From: an uncultured Mollicutes bacterium
GTDB taxonomy: Bacteria > Bacillota_I > Bacilli_A > RFN20 > CAG-826
Assembly: GCA_900540385.1 (NCBI GenBank)
Contig: UQFY01000007.1
Location: 14,699-78,698 of the forward strand
Direction of reading: 5' to 3'
Length of the DNA stretch: 64,000 bases
The translations under genes and the position numbers were made by a program. Positions 37,517 through 46,653 of this stretch are shown here, in pieces. Under the pieces are notes generated by a model that did not search any database, had not been told where the DNA came from, and saw nothing but the letters and a program-made list of their open reading frames with translations. How positions within the stretch are numbered: the first letter of the stretch is position 1; the number at the start of each line of letters is the position of its first letter.

Positions 37517-38392
37517 CTACCCCTTAGTTCCATAATCTAAAAATGCTATTTTTGAAACATCTCCTGTGTTTAGAGCGGTAAATACCGAATTGCAATAGAT
37601 CCCTATTGCGTTTGACAGGGTTTGTGTTTTTCCGTTTTGTGACACTTCTTTGCCTAACAAAGCGATCATTTCAGCCTTAAAATCATCCGTTTCTTTTAAG
37701 GAAATCGCCTTTTCATCAACAATGAAACGAAAAGGCTCAATCAAATCACATGAAAAATTAAAATCATTAAAGTCATTCTTATGATGAATTCCTATTTGCG
37801 TAATGTACCCCGAAGCAACGACGGCTCTGTTAAATTCAGATAAAAGAACGGTGTATCCATAGTCAAGACACGAATTTAAAAAGCAACTCTGATCTCTTGT
37901 AAATCCATCGAAAAAACCATGATTAAAATATATTTTTGCTGCATGACCTTCGCGATTTGTGCTGTCCCCTATTTCTACATTCTCGGCGAAGTCATGTAAG
38001 AACTCGGCATATTCTTTTATATCTCGTTGTAACAAGAAATAAGATTGATTTAGTATCTTTCTTCTTGTGATGGCTTGCCAAACAAGGTTCCGTATATCCT
38101 CATCCCAAGAGATTTGTTCTCTAATTCTGCGTGAGGAATTGCTATTTCCGCGGCAAGAAACCAACTCACACGATGGATTATGCTTTTCATCGCAAAAGAT
38201 AACTTTAATCTTTCGTTTTGAAAGCTCATTAATAAGACTGGTTGTTAAAGAAACGGCTGTCGAAGCAATAATGATCGTGTGAATTTCATCCAAAAGGACC
38301 TTTTTCGTAATATCGGGTGTACGAAATACTAGATACGACAATGAGTATTCCAATTTTGAATGAGTATCGACCACTACTGTTCTAAAAGCCAT
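37517..38392 (-). CDS. cas1: Cas1 integrase
   Basis: A 291-aa type II Cas1, the nuclease-integrase that inserts spacers at the leader end. It opens MAFRTVVVDTHSKLEYSLSY, as in other II-A Cas1 proteins; NREGHAAKIYF (around 148-158) holds the catalytic Glu and downstream residues NSCLDYGYTVLLSE the conserved alpha-helical part. The start codon overlaps the last base of the cas9 stop (TAATG). AAGGAAA ribosome site. Confidence 0.97.
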   Translation of the reverse strand: MAFRTVVVDTHSKLEYSLSYLVFRTPDITKKVLLDEIHTIIIASTAVSLTTSLINELSKRKIKVIFCDEKHNPSCELVSCRGNSNSSRRIREQISWDEDIRNLVWQAITRRKILNQSYFLLQRDIKEYAEFLHDFAENVEIGDSTNREGHAAKIYFNHGFFDGFTRDQSCFLNSCLDYGYTVLLSEFNRAVVASGYITQIGIHHKNDFNDFNFSCDLIEPFRFIVDEKAISLKETDDFKAEMIALLGKEVSQNGKTQTLSNAIGIYCNSVFTALNTGDVSKIAFLDYGTKG

Positions 38393-41300
38393 TAAAGTTT
38401 CCTTTCAGAATGATAGAGACCAGTGATGGAATCAGAGCAAAGGAGAAGACCTTCTTGTAAGATTGCCCCACGAGACTTAAAGAATGCTACTTTGTTTGAC
38501 AACGTTTCAGACCTTCTTGTAAATACGCCAATAAAAGATCTTATAATTTCCAACTGTTCGCCAAGAGTTGTTTCTTGACTTTGTTCATTAAAAACAAAAT
38601 CTCTTAATTTAGAAATCATAGGGCAATAATCAAATCTAGACTGATTAGATAAAGTGACAAGTTCTTCAAGAACGCGTTTGAATATTTTCCTTGAAAAAAT
38701 AATAGTGCTCTCGCCAGTTCTGTTTGTCTTTAACTCAAAGTCCATCTCTTTATTTGCGATATTGGGATATTTTTCAACAAATTTGATTAAATTCGAGAGA
38801 TAAATTTCTGATTCCCTTGATAAGAAAACTGGACTGAATGGTTTCAATTTAACGCAAGCGGCGTTCTTACTGATGCATAAATACGTAAAGCCATCCTTTT
38901 TAACTGTACAATCTAATTGCAGGGTCGCATTTAAATCTACCTTTACTACCTCATTTTCTTTATGGGGAACCAATTTGATGAGCTCATTGCTCACATCAAT
39001 TCCGTTTTTAGCCTTTTTAATTAAAAGATGTGGGATCCCTACTAAGTAACGTGTTGTTTTCTTGCCGATTATGGTTGCAACACAATTGACCTCTGTGCTC
39101 ATTGAATCGTATCCACCATATTTGTCTGGTGACAAATTATCATGAACAGGAATCAAACTAGTGTTCTTTTTATAAATTGTTTGTTTGTAAAAAGCGCTGT
39201 CCTGGTAAGAGAAACGATACGTCAACAAGAAATCATGTCTTCTCGATGTTTGATCAATAAGTTCTCCTAATTCGGTTTTTTGCCCTTCTTTTATTTGAAT
39301 TAAGGAAGAAATGTAACGTTCCATGTTTAATGAATGTTTTTCTTCATCCTGAGAAGCTTTTATAAAACGCATATTGCCATAGCGGTCAGTTAAAGTAACG
39401 CCAGAGACGATGTTTAGATATGCGTCTACCGCGTGATGAGTATCATTCAAATCTCTCAACTTTGGAATATTGAGTTCTTTTCTAATTTGAGATGGGTATT
39501 GTGCTTTTGAGAAGATTAGTTTTGCATTCGGATATAAGATTTTCAGAACATCACGTATAACAACATTGGAGCGGTTTACCACGTTGATTTGCGCGGCAAC
39601 GAACGCACCAAGCTCTTCTTCAGTAAGAGCGTTTGTTCTTGTGAGATTATTGAATTTCTTTTCTGACATCATTCCCGCTTTTTTCAGCTTTCTCCAGAAA
39701 ACAACATTGGCCGGATTTTTGCGAATGGATTCAGGCAATGGATATTCGTTAGAACGATGTTGGTTAATCTCTCTTTCAACTAAAACAAGATTGTCGATAG
39801 AATCATCTTTCATCTTACTTTGAGGGATGATGTGATCTGTATCGTATTTATTTCCACTAAGGACGTCATCAATGTTGATTGGCTTACCTGTATATGCGTC
39901 CTTGCCATTTTGCAAGAAATACAAATATAAGTGTTTTCCGTTAATGCTCTGATCAGAATATTTCTTAAGCTCTTCTAGGACTTCATCTGCTTGTTTTTTC
40001 TCGGAGGTGTCTATTTTGACTAGGTTCTTTAAGAAATTTTGAATCTGGGTAGAACGAGATTTTGCTTTTTTGGTTAATTCTTGTTTCTTTTCCTTATCGT
40101 TATTTTCCCTTGTGACTTCAATGGAAATTTGATCGGGTTCTTTTTTAGCTACTTTAGAGACTTCTTGGACGATACGTACAGCCTGAATGACAGGGCGTCT
40201 CATTTTCGGTGGCATTTCTTCAATTAAATCTGAAACAATTTGTGATTTGCTTTTTGTTTGGAATGAGGCTGCGTTACAGGCGTCGATTACTTCCTGATAA
40301 TCATATTTGGCAAGAATTTGCATTAAATTTCCTTCACCGTTTCTCAATAAATCGATAATGGATTGCCTAATTTCACCATATTTGTCCGAATATCTAAGCT
40401 CTAAAAACTCTTTAGATAAAGGCGACCATTCTTTGCATTTAATGGTTTTGAGTAAAGCTTTTTGATTATTGGTTAAATCTGGGAATTCTTTTAAAACAGT
40501 CGCATCCGCATCCTTTGGAGAGTCGGTATATATCGTTTTAAGGAAGATGATTCTTTCACATTTGTTTAAGTCTTTAGGATTGTTGATATCTGGATGGATT
40601 AAGTCAAAGACACCGTTTTTAGCAAAAGACGCTCTTGAAGAACAACAAATATAGTCTTCTGGATTCCAACCAGATACGACAGCGTCGTTTTCTTTTGAGT
40701 TTGTCTTTGATTTCAAATATCTTTGTATGTCCCTCATCGTTGTTTTTGAACGTTGAGAAACGAAAGAGAATAAGTCGTTTAATTCCTCTAAAGACGGTTT
40801 GTTTCCGTTCACTTTTAGGTTGTTTAGCTTATTCCATGTATCGAAATCCTGATAAAGAATGGATTGCTTAGGAAGAACTGGTTTGTCCTTTAGGTAAGTA
40901 CACTTATTAGTCAAACCCTCCATGAATCCTTTCTTTGTTTCGTCCCAATCAATTGCTTCTTCGTAATCCCATGGTTTTAATGGACGGTACTCATTGTTTT
41001 TAAAAATAACGTTGGAATAGTTACTTTTGGTAGTTAAAGGACCACAATAATAAGGAATTTTGTATTGGAATAATTTGAGTATTTTGTCTTCAATTTCTGC
41101 TATGCCCTTAATGTTTCTAGAAATAGCGTTCTTTAAAATAAGTTTTAATTCTTTTTGATGAAGTTGCATTGGAATGACGCTTGTAGAACGTAAGGCAATG
41201 GTCTGTAAGAGCCTATCCTGTTCGGCTAGGGATTTTAGCATTTGCCAATTGATTGTGTCTTTTCCAGCCAATAATGATTCATATGGCAAAATTGCATCCA

Positions 41301-42492
41301 TTACATATTTGTCAAAAGTGTGAATATCGCAACGCTTATCAACTAGGGTTTTATTGTGAGTGAAAGCCGGATAGTTTGACTTGTCGTTAGGATCATTAAA
41401 AAGCTTAACGTAAATCGAATTTTCACCAACAAATCCGTTTTGACTATCGATTTTTTTGCAGATGGATTTTAAAGCGGAGAGTTGAGATTTATGGGACTCA
41501 TATAGTTCTACAAAAGCGCTAGATAAATCATTCTTCCCGTTTAAAATGTCGGAAAGGTCACAATAATCAAAGACTGCTTTTGCGATATCCACTAAATCAA
41601 AGAAATCTCCGAGTATTTCTTGATATGTACCTTCATTTTCATCATAAGAAGAATTAAAGGAAATCTTTGTTTCTTGATATGTTTCTTCCCCTTTTGCGTT
41701 TAATTTCTTTGTGGAGAATTCCCCGCCTGCGCAAAGGGTGCAAAACATTTCAAGGAAAGCTTTAGATTCTTCGGTTTTTTCGAACATGCTTAGAAGTTTT
41801 TCTTTTTTCGTTTTTTTCGGCAAATTCCTATCGTTTGCGCATGCGATGAATCCTTCATATTGAGATTTTGGTAAACCGATGAAACAGCTCTCTTCGTTTT
41901 TGTCATCTTCATTTTGTGAATCAAACAAAACTGCTAGTGTTTCGTTTAATCTATCAAAAATTGAATAGTTGAATTGACCAATTTTAATATCGCCTTCCCT
42001 TAAGAAATTACCACGATATTTGATGATATGGTGTATTGCTAAATATAGGAAACGAATATCCGAAAAAGCATGATCTTCATTTTCCATTAAAGCCTTTCTT
42101 AAGTGCCAAATGGTTGGATATCTTTTGTAATAATCTTTTTCTTCTTGTTTATTAACAAATAATGGGCAGTCTGTAACAGCCTGAGCTGGTTTATTCGGAT
42201 CGTCGTTTTGAATGGCGGAGTTTTCTAATCTCAACAAAAATGTAGGGTCTTTTTCTTTAAGCAACGGGTCGAAAAGAACATTCAACAAACGAATTCGTTC
42301 TTTCCTCCTTGCTAATCGCCTTCCTGCGACACGGAATCCTCTTCTTCCCTTTGCGTCATTTGCTTCCGAAAAGATACGAGCTCCCCATGCGGTTTTCCCC
42401 TTCAATCTGTATAAACGAAAATTTTCGTCAGTTGCGGCCCAACCAACAGAATCCGAGCCAACGTCAAGTCCAATAAATAACTTATCAGCCAT
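38392..42492 (-). CDS. cas9: Cas9 effector nuclease, type II-A
   Basis: A 1366-aa RNA-guided DNA endonuclease, close to the 1368 aa of the S. pyogenes enzyme. All catalytic parts are intact: RuvC-I Asp10 in IGLDVGSDSVGWA; Arg-rich bridge helix GRRGFRVAGRRLARRKER (near 50-66); RuvC-II Glu792 in SIEVTREN; HNH His887 in YDTDHIIPQS; RuvC-III His1020 and Asp1023 in HHAVDAYLN. The PAM-interacting domain is the last 250 residues; the PAM itself cannot be read from sequence. AGAGGA ribosome site. First gene of the cas operon, after the tracrRNA. Confidence 0.98.
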   Translation of the reverse strand: MADKLFIGLDVGSDSVGWAATDENFRLYRLKGKTAWGARIFSEANDAKGRRGFRVAGRRLARRKERIRLLNVLFDPLLKEKDPTFLLRLENSAIQNDDPNKPAQAVTDCPLFVNKQEEKDYYKRYPTIWHLRKALMENEDHAFSDIRFLYLAIHHIIKYRGNFLREGDIKIGQFNYSIFDRLNETLAVLFDSQNEDDKNEESCFIGLPKSQYEGFIACANDRNLPKKTKKEKLLSMFEKTEESKAFLEMFCTLCAGGEFSTKKLNAKGEETYQETKISFNSSYDENEGTYQEILGDFFDLVDIAKAVFDYCDLSDILNGKNDLSSAFVELYESHKSQLSALKSICKKIDSQNGFVGENSIYVKLFNDPNDKSNYPAFTHNKTLVDKRCDIHTFDKYVMDAILPYESLLAGKDTINWQMLKSLAEQDRLLQTIALRSTSVIPMQLHQKELKLILKNAISRNIKGIAEIEDKILKLFQYKIPYYCGPLTTKSNYSNVIFKNNEYRPLKPWDYEEAIDWDETKKGFMEGLTNKCTYLKDKPVLPKQSILYQDFDTWNKLNNLKVNGNKPSLEELNDLFSFVSQRSKTTMRDIQRYLKSKTNSKENDAVVSGWNPEDYICCSSRASFAKNGVFDLIHPDINNPKDLNKCERIIFLKTIYTDSPKDADATVLKEFPDLTNNQKALLKTIKCKEWSPLSKEFLELRYSDKYGEIRQSIIDLLRNGEGNLMQILAKYDYQEVIDACNAASFQTKSKSQIVSDLIEEMPPKMRRPVIQAVRIVQEVSKVAKKEPDQISIEVTRENNDKEKKQELTKKAKSRSTQIQNFLKNLVKIDTSEKKQADEVLEELKKYSDQSINGKHLYLYFLQNGKDAYTGKPINIDDVLSGNKYDTDHIIPQSKMKDDSIDNLVLVEREINQHRSNEYPLPESIRKNPANVVFWRKLKKAGMMSEKKFNNLTRTNALTEEELGAFVAAQINVVNRSNVVIRDVLKILYPNAKLIFSKAQYPSQIRKELNIPKLRDLNDTHHAVDAYLNIVSGVTLTDRYGNMRFIKASQDEEKHSLNMERYISSLIQIKEGQKTELGELIDQTSRRHDFLLTYRFSYQDSAFYKQTIYKKNTSLIPVHDNLSPDKYGGYDSMSTEVNCVATIIGKKTTRYLVGIPHLLIKKAKNGIDVSNELIKLVPHKENEVVKVDLNATLQLDCTVKKDGFTYLCISKNAACVKLKPFSPVFLSRESEIYLSNLIKFVEKYPNIANKEMDFELKTNRTGESTIIFSRKIFKRVLEELVTLSNQSRFDYCPMISKLRDFVFNEQSQETTLGEQLEIIRSFIGVFTRRSETLSNKVAFFKSRGAILQEGLLLCSDSITGLYHSERKL

Positions 42493-42519
42493 ACTATGTC
42501 CTCTTATTTATATGACAAA

Positions 42520-42548
42520 ATTATATCAAAATGGCTTGATAACAAAAA
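42520..42548 (-). promoter_or_regulatory. Promoter of the cas operon
   Basis: On the minus strand TATAAT (42525-42520) is preceded at about 17 bases by a T-rich -35-like TTTTTG, which overlaps the tracrRNA terminator. It would start cas9 mRNA near 42513 with a leader of about 20 bases. Confidence 0.5.
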
Positions 42549-42650
42549 TAGCCAGAAGTACTGGCTATCTAAGTGACCTAATGGTCATTCTCCAATGGAG
42601 AACCTTGTAGCAATATGCTTATTTGAACGTAGCAGTGTTGTCTTACAATG
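42544..42650 (-). ncRNA. tracrRNA
   Basis: Read on the minus strand, bases 42645-42631 (TAAGACAACACTGCT) are the exact complement of 15 bases of the crRNA repeat: the anti-repeat. Then come a nexus-like AAGC-AUAU-UGCU hairpin, CUCC-AUU-GGAG, UGACC-AUU-GGUCA, and a perfect 8-bp terminator stem (42548-42555 with 42561-42568) followed by five U. It directs crRNA processing and Cas9 loading. Length is about 105 nt. The position upstream of cas9 in the same direction is typical of II-A. Confidence 0.95.
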
Positions 42651-42656
42651 CAAATT

Positions 42657-42686
42657 TATTATGGTTGTTGTACGGCGTGAAATCAA
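42657..42686 (-). promoter_or_regulatory. Promoter of tracrRNA
   Basis: TTGATT (42686-42681), an 18-bp spacer and ATAATA (42662-42657) on the minus strand. The predicted start is near 42650, a few bases before the anti-repeat. Confidence 0.65.
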
Positions 42687-42709
42687 TTGAATCTTATTAT
42701 TTATGTATA

Positions 42710-42750
42710 TATGCAAAAATATTGCATAACAACATAATTATTAATAAGAT
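42710..42750 (+). promoter_or_regulatory. Promoter with dyad before the ATPase/TOPRIM pair
   Basis: TATGCAA (42710-42716) and TTGCATA (42722-42728) form a perfect 7-bp dyad with 5-base centre. The right arm contains the likely -35 TTGCAT (42722-42727), with TAAGAT (42745-42750) 17 bp on. A protein bound to the dyad would block the -35. Confidence 0.5.
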
Positions 42751-42776
42751 ATTCTTGGTAATGAAAGGGAATGCAT

Positions 42777-44063
42777 ATGCTATTGGAACTAACTTTTAAC
42801 AATTATCGTTTATTCAAGGGAACGAACACTTTTTCTTTTTTGGCGGATAAACGTACAAAAACCCTGATGTCTAATTCCTACCAACTTGATAATCGTAACG
42901 TTTTGAAAACGATGGCTATTTATGGTCCTAACAACTCTGGAAAATCAAACATTTGCTCTCTTTTCAAAACAATCAAAAAAGTAACAGCAGGAGACGTTTC
43001 TTTTGAAATGAATCGCGCTCTTTTTCGTGATGCACCTCTTACCTGTGTCAAAATAACCTTCAATAACGAAGACGATATGGGTTGGCTCTCCTATGAATTT
43101 CACTATGATTCTTCTTCGTCTCGTTTTGTTTACGAAAAGATGGCTTCCATTCATTACTATGAAAGTAACAACGTTCAAAGCAAAACGATTTTCGAGAAAG
43201 ACTATGAGAAGAAAACTTTGTATATTTTAAATGAAGACAAATCCGCATTTCTTTCCTTTGTTTCCTCAAAATACCCATTCCTTTTTGCTGTAGAAATGGA
43301 CTCTCCTATGTTTAAGGAACTCACAAAATATAAAAAAGCATTAGAAGATTTTTCTTCCTCTCTTGTTGTGGTGAATATGTTTAATATTCCTATCGAAAAA
43401 ACAATTGAATCACTTAAGGGGAGCGATGAAAACAAAAAACAATTCATCTCTTCTTTCGTCAAGAATGCGGATATTTCTATTCAAGGTTTCCGTTATAACG
43501 AAGTTCCGCTTCTTTTGAAAAATAATGATGCTGAGATTTCCGAGAAAACGTTAAGAGACTCTAAGGATATGGATATGTTTCACTTATTTACCAAATATGG
43601 GGACATTGAAGTTCCGTCCGTCTTATTTGATTCAACAGGAACCAAAAAGGTTGAAGCTGTTGCAGCTTACATATATGACGCTATTAAAGGGAAAAAGACC
43701 TTGATCATGGATGAAATGGATAATGGCCTCCATTATTTGATTACAAAATCGATTGTTTCCACATTCAATAATCTTTTAAACGATGGGGCACAATTACTTT
43801 TTACCGCTCATGATTTGATGCTTATTGGATGTAAGATGCTGCTTCGAAAAGACCAGATTTGTTTCATTCGCAGGAACATGGTTGAAGCGTCTGTCTATTG
43901 CCTAAAGGACGCTACCGTTTCTGAAGGAGGACCAAGGTCGGGTGGTGATCTTTTAAAACGATATAATGCTGGAGATTTTGAAAAGCTTCCATCGCCGGAT
44001 TTCATGGACGATCTGATTCGAATTAAAAACGAAAGGAAGAATCATGAGGCAAAACAAATATAG
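42777..44063 (+). CDS. AAA15/SMC-like ATPase of a two-gene defence-type system
   Basis: A 428-aa ABC/SMC-type ATPase. It opens with the LLELTFNNYRLFKG strand pair; Walker A GPNNSGKS is at 50-57, the signature-like DSTGTKKVEAV near 285, Walker B KTLIMDEMDNGLH and the switch FTAHD near 345. Such ATPases pair with a nuclease in anti-phage systems (AbiL/RloAB, PARIS and other OLD-like pairs). The following gene overlaps by 20 bases and has TOPRIM features. AAGGGA lies 6 bases before ATG 42777; an ATG 6 bases earlier has no spacing to it. Defence is inferred from the pairing and the CRISPR neighbour. Confidence 0.75.
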   Translation: MLLELTFNNYRLFKGTNTFSFLADKRTKTLMSNSYQLDNRNVLKTMAIYGPNNSGKSNICSLFKTIKKVTAGDVSFEMNRALFRDAPLTCVKITFNNEDDMGWLSYEFHYDSSSSRFVYEKMASIHYYESNNVQSKTIFEKDYEKKTLYILNEDKSAFLSFVSSKYPFLFAVEMDSPMFKELTKYKKALEDFSSSLVVVNMFNIPIEKTIESLKGSDENKKQFISSFVKNADISIQGFRYNEVPLLLKNNDAEISEKTLRDSKDMDMFHLFTKYGDIEVPSVLFDSTGTKKVEAVAAYIYDAIKGKKTLIMDEMDNGLHYLITKSIVSTFNNLLNDGAQLLFTAHDLMLIGCKMLLRKDQICFIRRNMVEASVYCLKDATVSEGGPRSGGDLLKRYNAGDFEKLPSPDFMDDLIRIKNERKNHEAKQI

Positions 44064-44694
44064 AATATGCCTCATTGTGGAAGGCAATGAAGAAGAGTGC
44101 TTCTTTGAAATGGTTAATGAACTGGGCTTGAATGAACGTTTTGAATTGATAATTAAAAACGCTCACGGCTACGGCAATGTTGCACCTTATTATCAAAGTT
44201 ACATTTCACGCGAAGACGTCGACTGTGTTTTAGCTGTATATGATGTTGATAATAAAATGAATGAAGTGAATTCAACGTATAATCACGTGCTCAATGGCCT
44301 CATTTCTATTCTAGGAGAAAAGAGACGCGCAAAAGCTGTTAGCATTTGTACGAATCCTAATATTTTTCAAATCTTTTTGCTAGGCTGTGATTGCCTTAAA
44401 AATGTAGCTATTACAAGTACAATTAAAGCAAACAATTCCACATTATTGGAAAAGTACTGGCCAAACATGCATAAAACATATGCGGCAAAAGAATGGCAAT
44501 TGGATATGATGAAAGATTCCTATGTTTATGGGACCTATTGTTATGATAATCTGTTAAAAAACTTAGAAGAGCTTGATGAGGATTATTATCATCTTCCAGG
44601 AAGCAACATTCTTTCTTTGCTTAGAGCGTTAAAAGGTGAAGACGATACTTATTTTAAGAAAATTAATCAAACGGCAGGTTTCTATGAAGAATAG
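44044..44694 (+). CDS. TOPRIM/RloB-like putative nuclease, partner of the ATPase
   Basis: A 216-aa protein. CLIVEGNEEECFF has the TOPRIM-type Glu13, and AVYDVDNKMNEVN has the D-x-D pair (Asp67, Asp69) that binds metal. The arrangement resembles RloB/AbiLii and the DUF4435 toxin AriB of PARIS, but I could not decide which family. It starts within the end of the ATPase gene, with AGGAAG 7 bases before, so synthesis is coupled. The likely role is a nucleic-acid-cutting effector held in check or positioned by the ATPase; this is inference. Confidence 0.65.
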   Translation: MRQNKYRICLIVEGNEEECFFEMVNELGLNERFELIIKNAHGYGNVAPYYQSYISREDVDCVLAVYDVDNKMNEVNSTYNHVLNGLISILGEKRRAKAVSICTNPNIFQIFLLGCDCLKNVAITSTIKANNSTLLEKYWPNMHKTYAAKEWQLDMMKDSYVYGTYCYDNLLKNLEELDEDYYHLPGSNILSLLRALKGEDDTYFKKINQTAGFYEE

Positions 44695-44847
44695 GTGTAT
44701 TTTTAGCTTTACTTTTTGCTTATTGCATTTTCTATTCGGCTTACTGTAAACGTATTTCTTGTTTAATTTAAGAGGGATGAGAACGCGCGATACATATATT
44801 AATAAAACTCGTATTTCATCACTTTGTATAACGAATCGTTAAGAATG

Positions 44848-46254
44848 CTATTTGCTTATTACTTCACCTTTTTCGATATATTCGTTCAATAAGAAAGGCA
44901 AGTAATAGAATGGAATGGTGTATACTCCGCTTTCCTTATCGAAGCCGTATTTGTTTTGAGATACTTTTATGGAGTATTTATATTGGTTGAACGTTTTATA
45001 AACGGCCAAGGAATTTAATGTTCCCCTGTTCTTTTTAACATCCATCGGGACAATGACGTTATTCACATTTAAAAGAAACTCAAATTCCGAAGATGTTTTC
45101 CCCTTCCAGTAGAATAGATCGATATTTCTTGCACGGAGCTCTTCTGCGACGAAATTCTCCATAAAGATTCCTGATAATGTATTTGTTTTTAACGACTCGC
45201 TGAAGGAGGCTAAGTTCATTTCGGATTCAATGGTGAACAGTCCACAATCTGGTAGATATATACGGAACAAAGATTCTGAATCGGCACGTAAAGGCAAAGT
45301 AATTCTTTCCTTTACCTGAGAACATTTATAAATAAGCCTAGCGATTTCTAGCCAATCGAATGAAGACATATAGTCCCTGAATCTCTTCCCTTCCTCGATA
45401 ACGGAAATCTTATAGTTCTTGTTCTCTTTGCTTAATTGATTATATATATTGCTAAAAACAATCCTGCTTCGAGCGATTGTTTGACTTGAAATCTGATAGA
45501 GCCCCATATCCGAAAGATAATTATCAAAGATTCTTCGCAATTTCTCTTGAGCATATAAAGGAGAACCGGATTGAATGAAAACGTCTACGACTTCAGGCAT
45601 TCCGCCTATTTTTAGATAATCATAAAAATAGCCCATGGCCATTTGATGATATTCTGCATTCAATGTGACCTTCGTATTGAATGAATCCTTTAAGAATTGA
45701 TAGAAAGACGGTTTGTATGCGAGTAAAAACTCATCGAAAGTCATTGGATAGATATCTAGTTCCTCAATTTTTCCAACCGGGAAAAGAAAATTGTTATGAC
45801 CATCTTGATTTTCTTTGCTGATTTCAGGGTCTAAAATCACACCTCTTCCGTCTTTTTCCGTTTCGATTTGTTTTAGCTTAACACGAACCAATGAACCAGC
45901 CATGATAACGGGGATGTTTTTATAATCTTGAGCAAAATACTTTGCTGCGGTAAGTATTTGCACCGCTTCCTGTATTTCATCAAAGAAAAGCAACGTGTCT
46001 TCGTTAATTGCCGTCTCAAGGTTCAAGGAAATATATTGAATGATTTCCTTTGCGGATGGATGATTCTTAACGAATTTTCTAATTTGAGCGTCTGAACGAA
46101 AGTCGACATATATAACACGCTTAAAATTGCTTGGACCAAATAATTCTTTTATGACATACGTCTTTCCTACTTGCCTTGCCCCATTTAGTAATAACGGTTT
46201 GCGGAAGGGGTCCTTTTTCCATTTAATTAGTTTTTCTTCGATCGAACGTTTCAT
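44848..46254 (-). CDS. AAA ATPase with DUF4143 domain, group 2 (nuclease motif kept)
   Basis: A 468-aa cytosolic ATPase. Walker A GARQVGKT is at 25-32, Walker B LLFFDEIQ, sensor VIMAGSLV, and the C-terminal part carries SEFEFLLNVNNVIVPMDVKKN, where E...D-V-K matches the PD-(D/E)XK nuclease core found in DUF4143. The central GGMPEVVDVFI motif is typical of the family. Function is not established for the family; roles in defence and in plasmid or element upkeep have been proposed. AAGGAG ribosome site. Two 33-bp direct repeats with dyads lie across its promoter. Confidence 0.85.
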   Translation of the reverse strand: MKRSIEEKLIKWKKDPFRKPLLLNGARQVGKTYVIKELFGPSNFKRVIYVDFRSDAQIRKFVKNHPSAKEIIQYISLNLETAINEDTLLFFDEIQEAVQILTAAKYFAQDYKNIPVIMAGSLVRVKLKQIETEKDGRGVILDPEISKENQDGHNNFLFPVGKIEELDIYPMTFDEFLLAYKPSFYQFLKDSFNTKVTLNAEYHQMAMGYFYDYLKIGGMPEVVDVFIQSGSPLYAQEKLRRIFDNYLSDMGLYQISSQTIARSRIVFSNIYNQLSKENKNYKISVIEEGKRFRDYMSSFDWLEIARLIYKCSQVKERITLPLRADSESLFRIYLPDCGLFTIESEMNLASFSESLKTNTLSGIFMENFVAEELRARNIDLFYWKGKTSSEFEFLLNVNNVIVPMDVKKNRGTLNSLAVYKTFNQYKYSIKVSQNKYGFDKESGVYTIPFYYLPFLLNEYIEKGEVISK

Positions 46255-46276
46255 TAGAAAATACTCCTTACAATTA

Positions 46277-46342
46277 AATTATGTGTAATCAATGCACGTT
46301 TTTCAATTGAATTATGTGCAACAATTACACGTTTTTTAAAAG
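46277..46342 (-). repeat. Two 33-bp direct repeats with dyads in an ATPase promoter
   Basis: Units begin at 46277 and 46310, both with AATTATGTG...CACGTTTTT. Each has a dyad with GTGYA/TRCAC arms and a 5-base centre. On the minus strand the gene-proximal unit carries a promoter: TTGAAA, 17 bp, CATAAT, with the dyad inside the spacer and touching the -10. A protein bound there would repress the ATPase gene at 44848. Confidence 0.7.
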
Positions 46343-46510
46343 AAACGCTTATTTAGAGTTTCCTCATTTATTATTCTGGCTTGCAATAAAAGTGTGTTTT
46401 TTGTTTCTGATTCATATATAAAAAGATATAGAGAACCATGGTTTTAAAAACTCAAACACATAATTTCTTGCAACTCTCGAAAAACAAAATTATTTCAATC
46501 ATAAATGTGC

Positions 46511-46609
46511 CGATTCTATTCCTTTTTTGAAGAAAGTAATATCCGATTTTATTCCTTTTTACAAAAAATCAGTATCCGATTTTATTCCTTTTTTATTAAA
46601 AAATACGAT
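46511..46609 (+). repeat. Three 33-bp direct repeats before an ATPase gene
   Basis: Units start at 46511, 46544 and 46577, each opening CGATTYTATTCCTTTTT, followed by 16 less conserved bases rich in A. The third unit runs into the -35 region; TATAAT at 46618-46623 is the -10 of the downstream ATPase gene. The DNA between 46343 and 46510 holds no gene that I can see. Confidence 0.75.
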
Positions 46610-46653
46610 AAATTGTTTATAATGTATGTAAGATAAACATTTGGAGGATTCTT

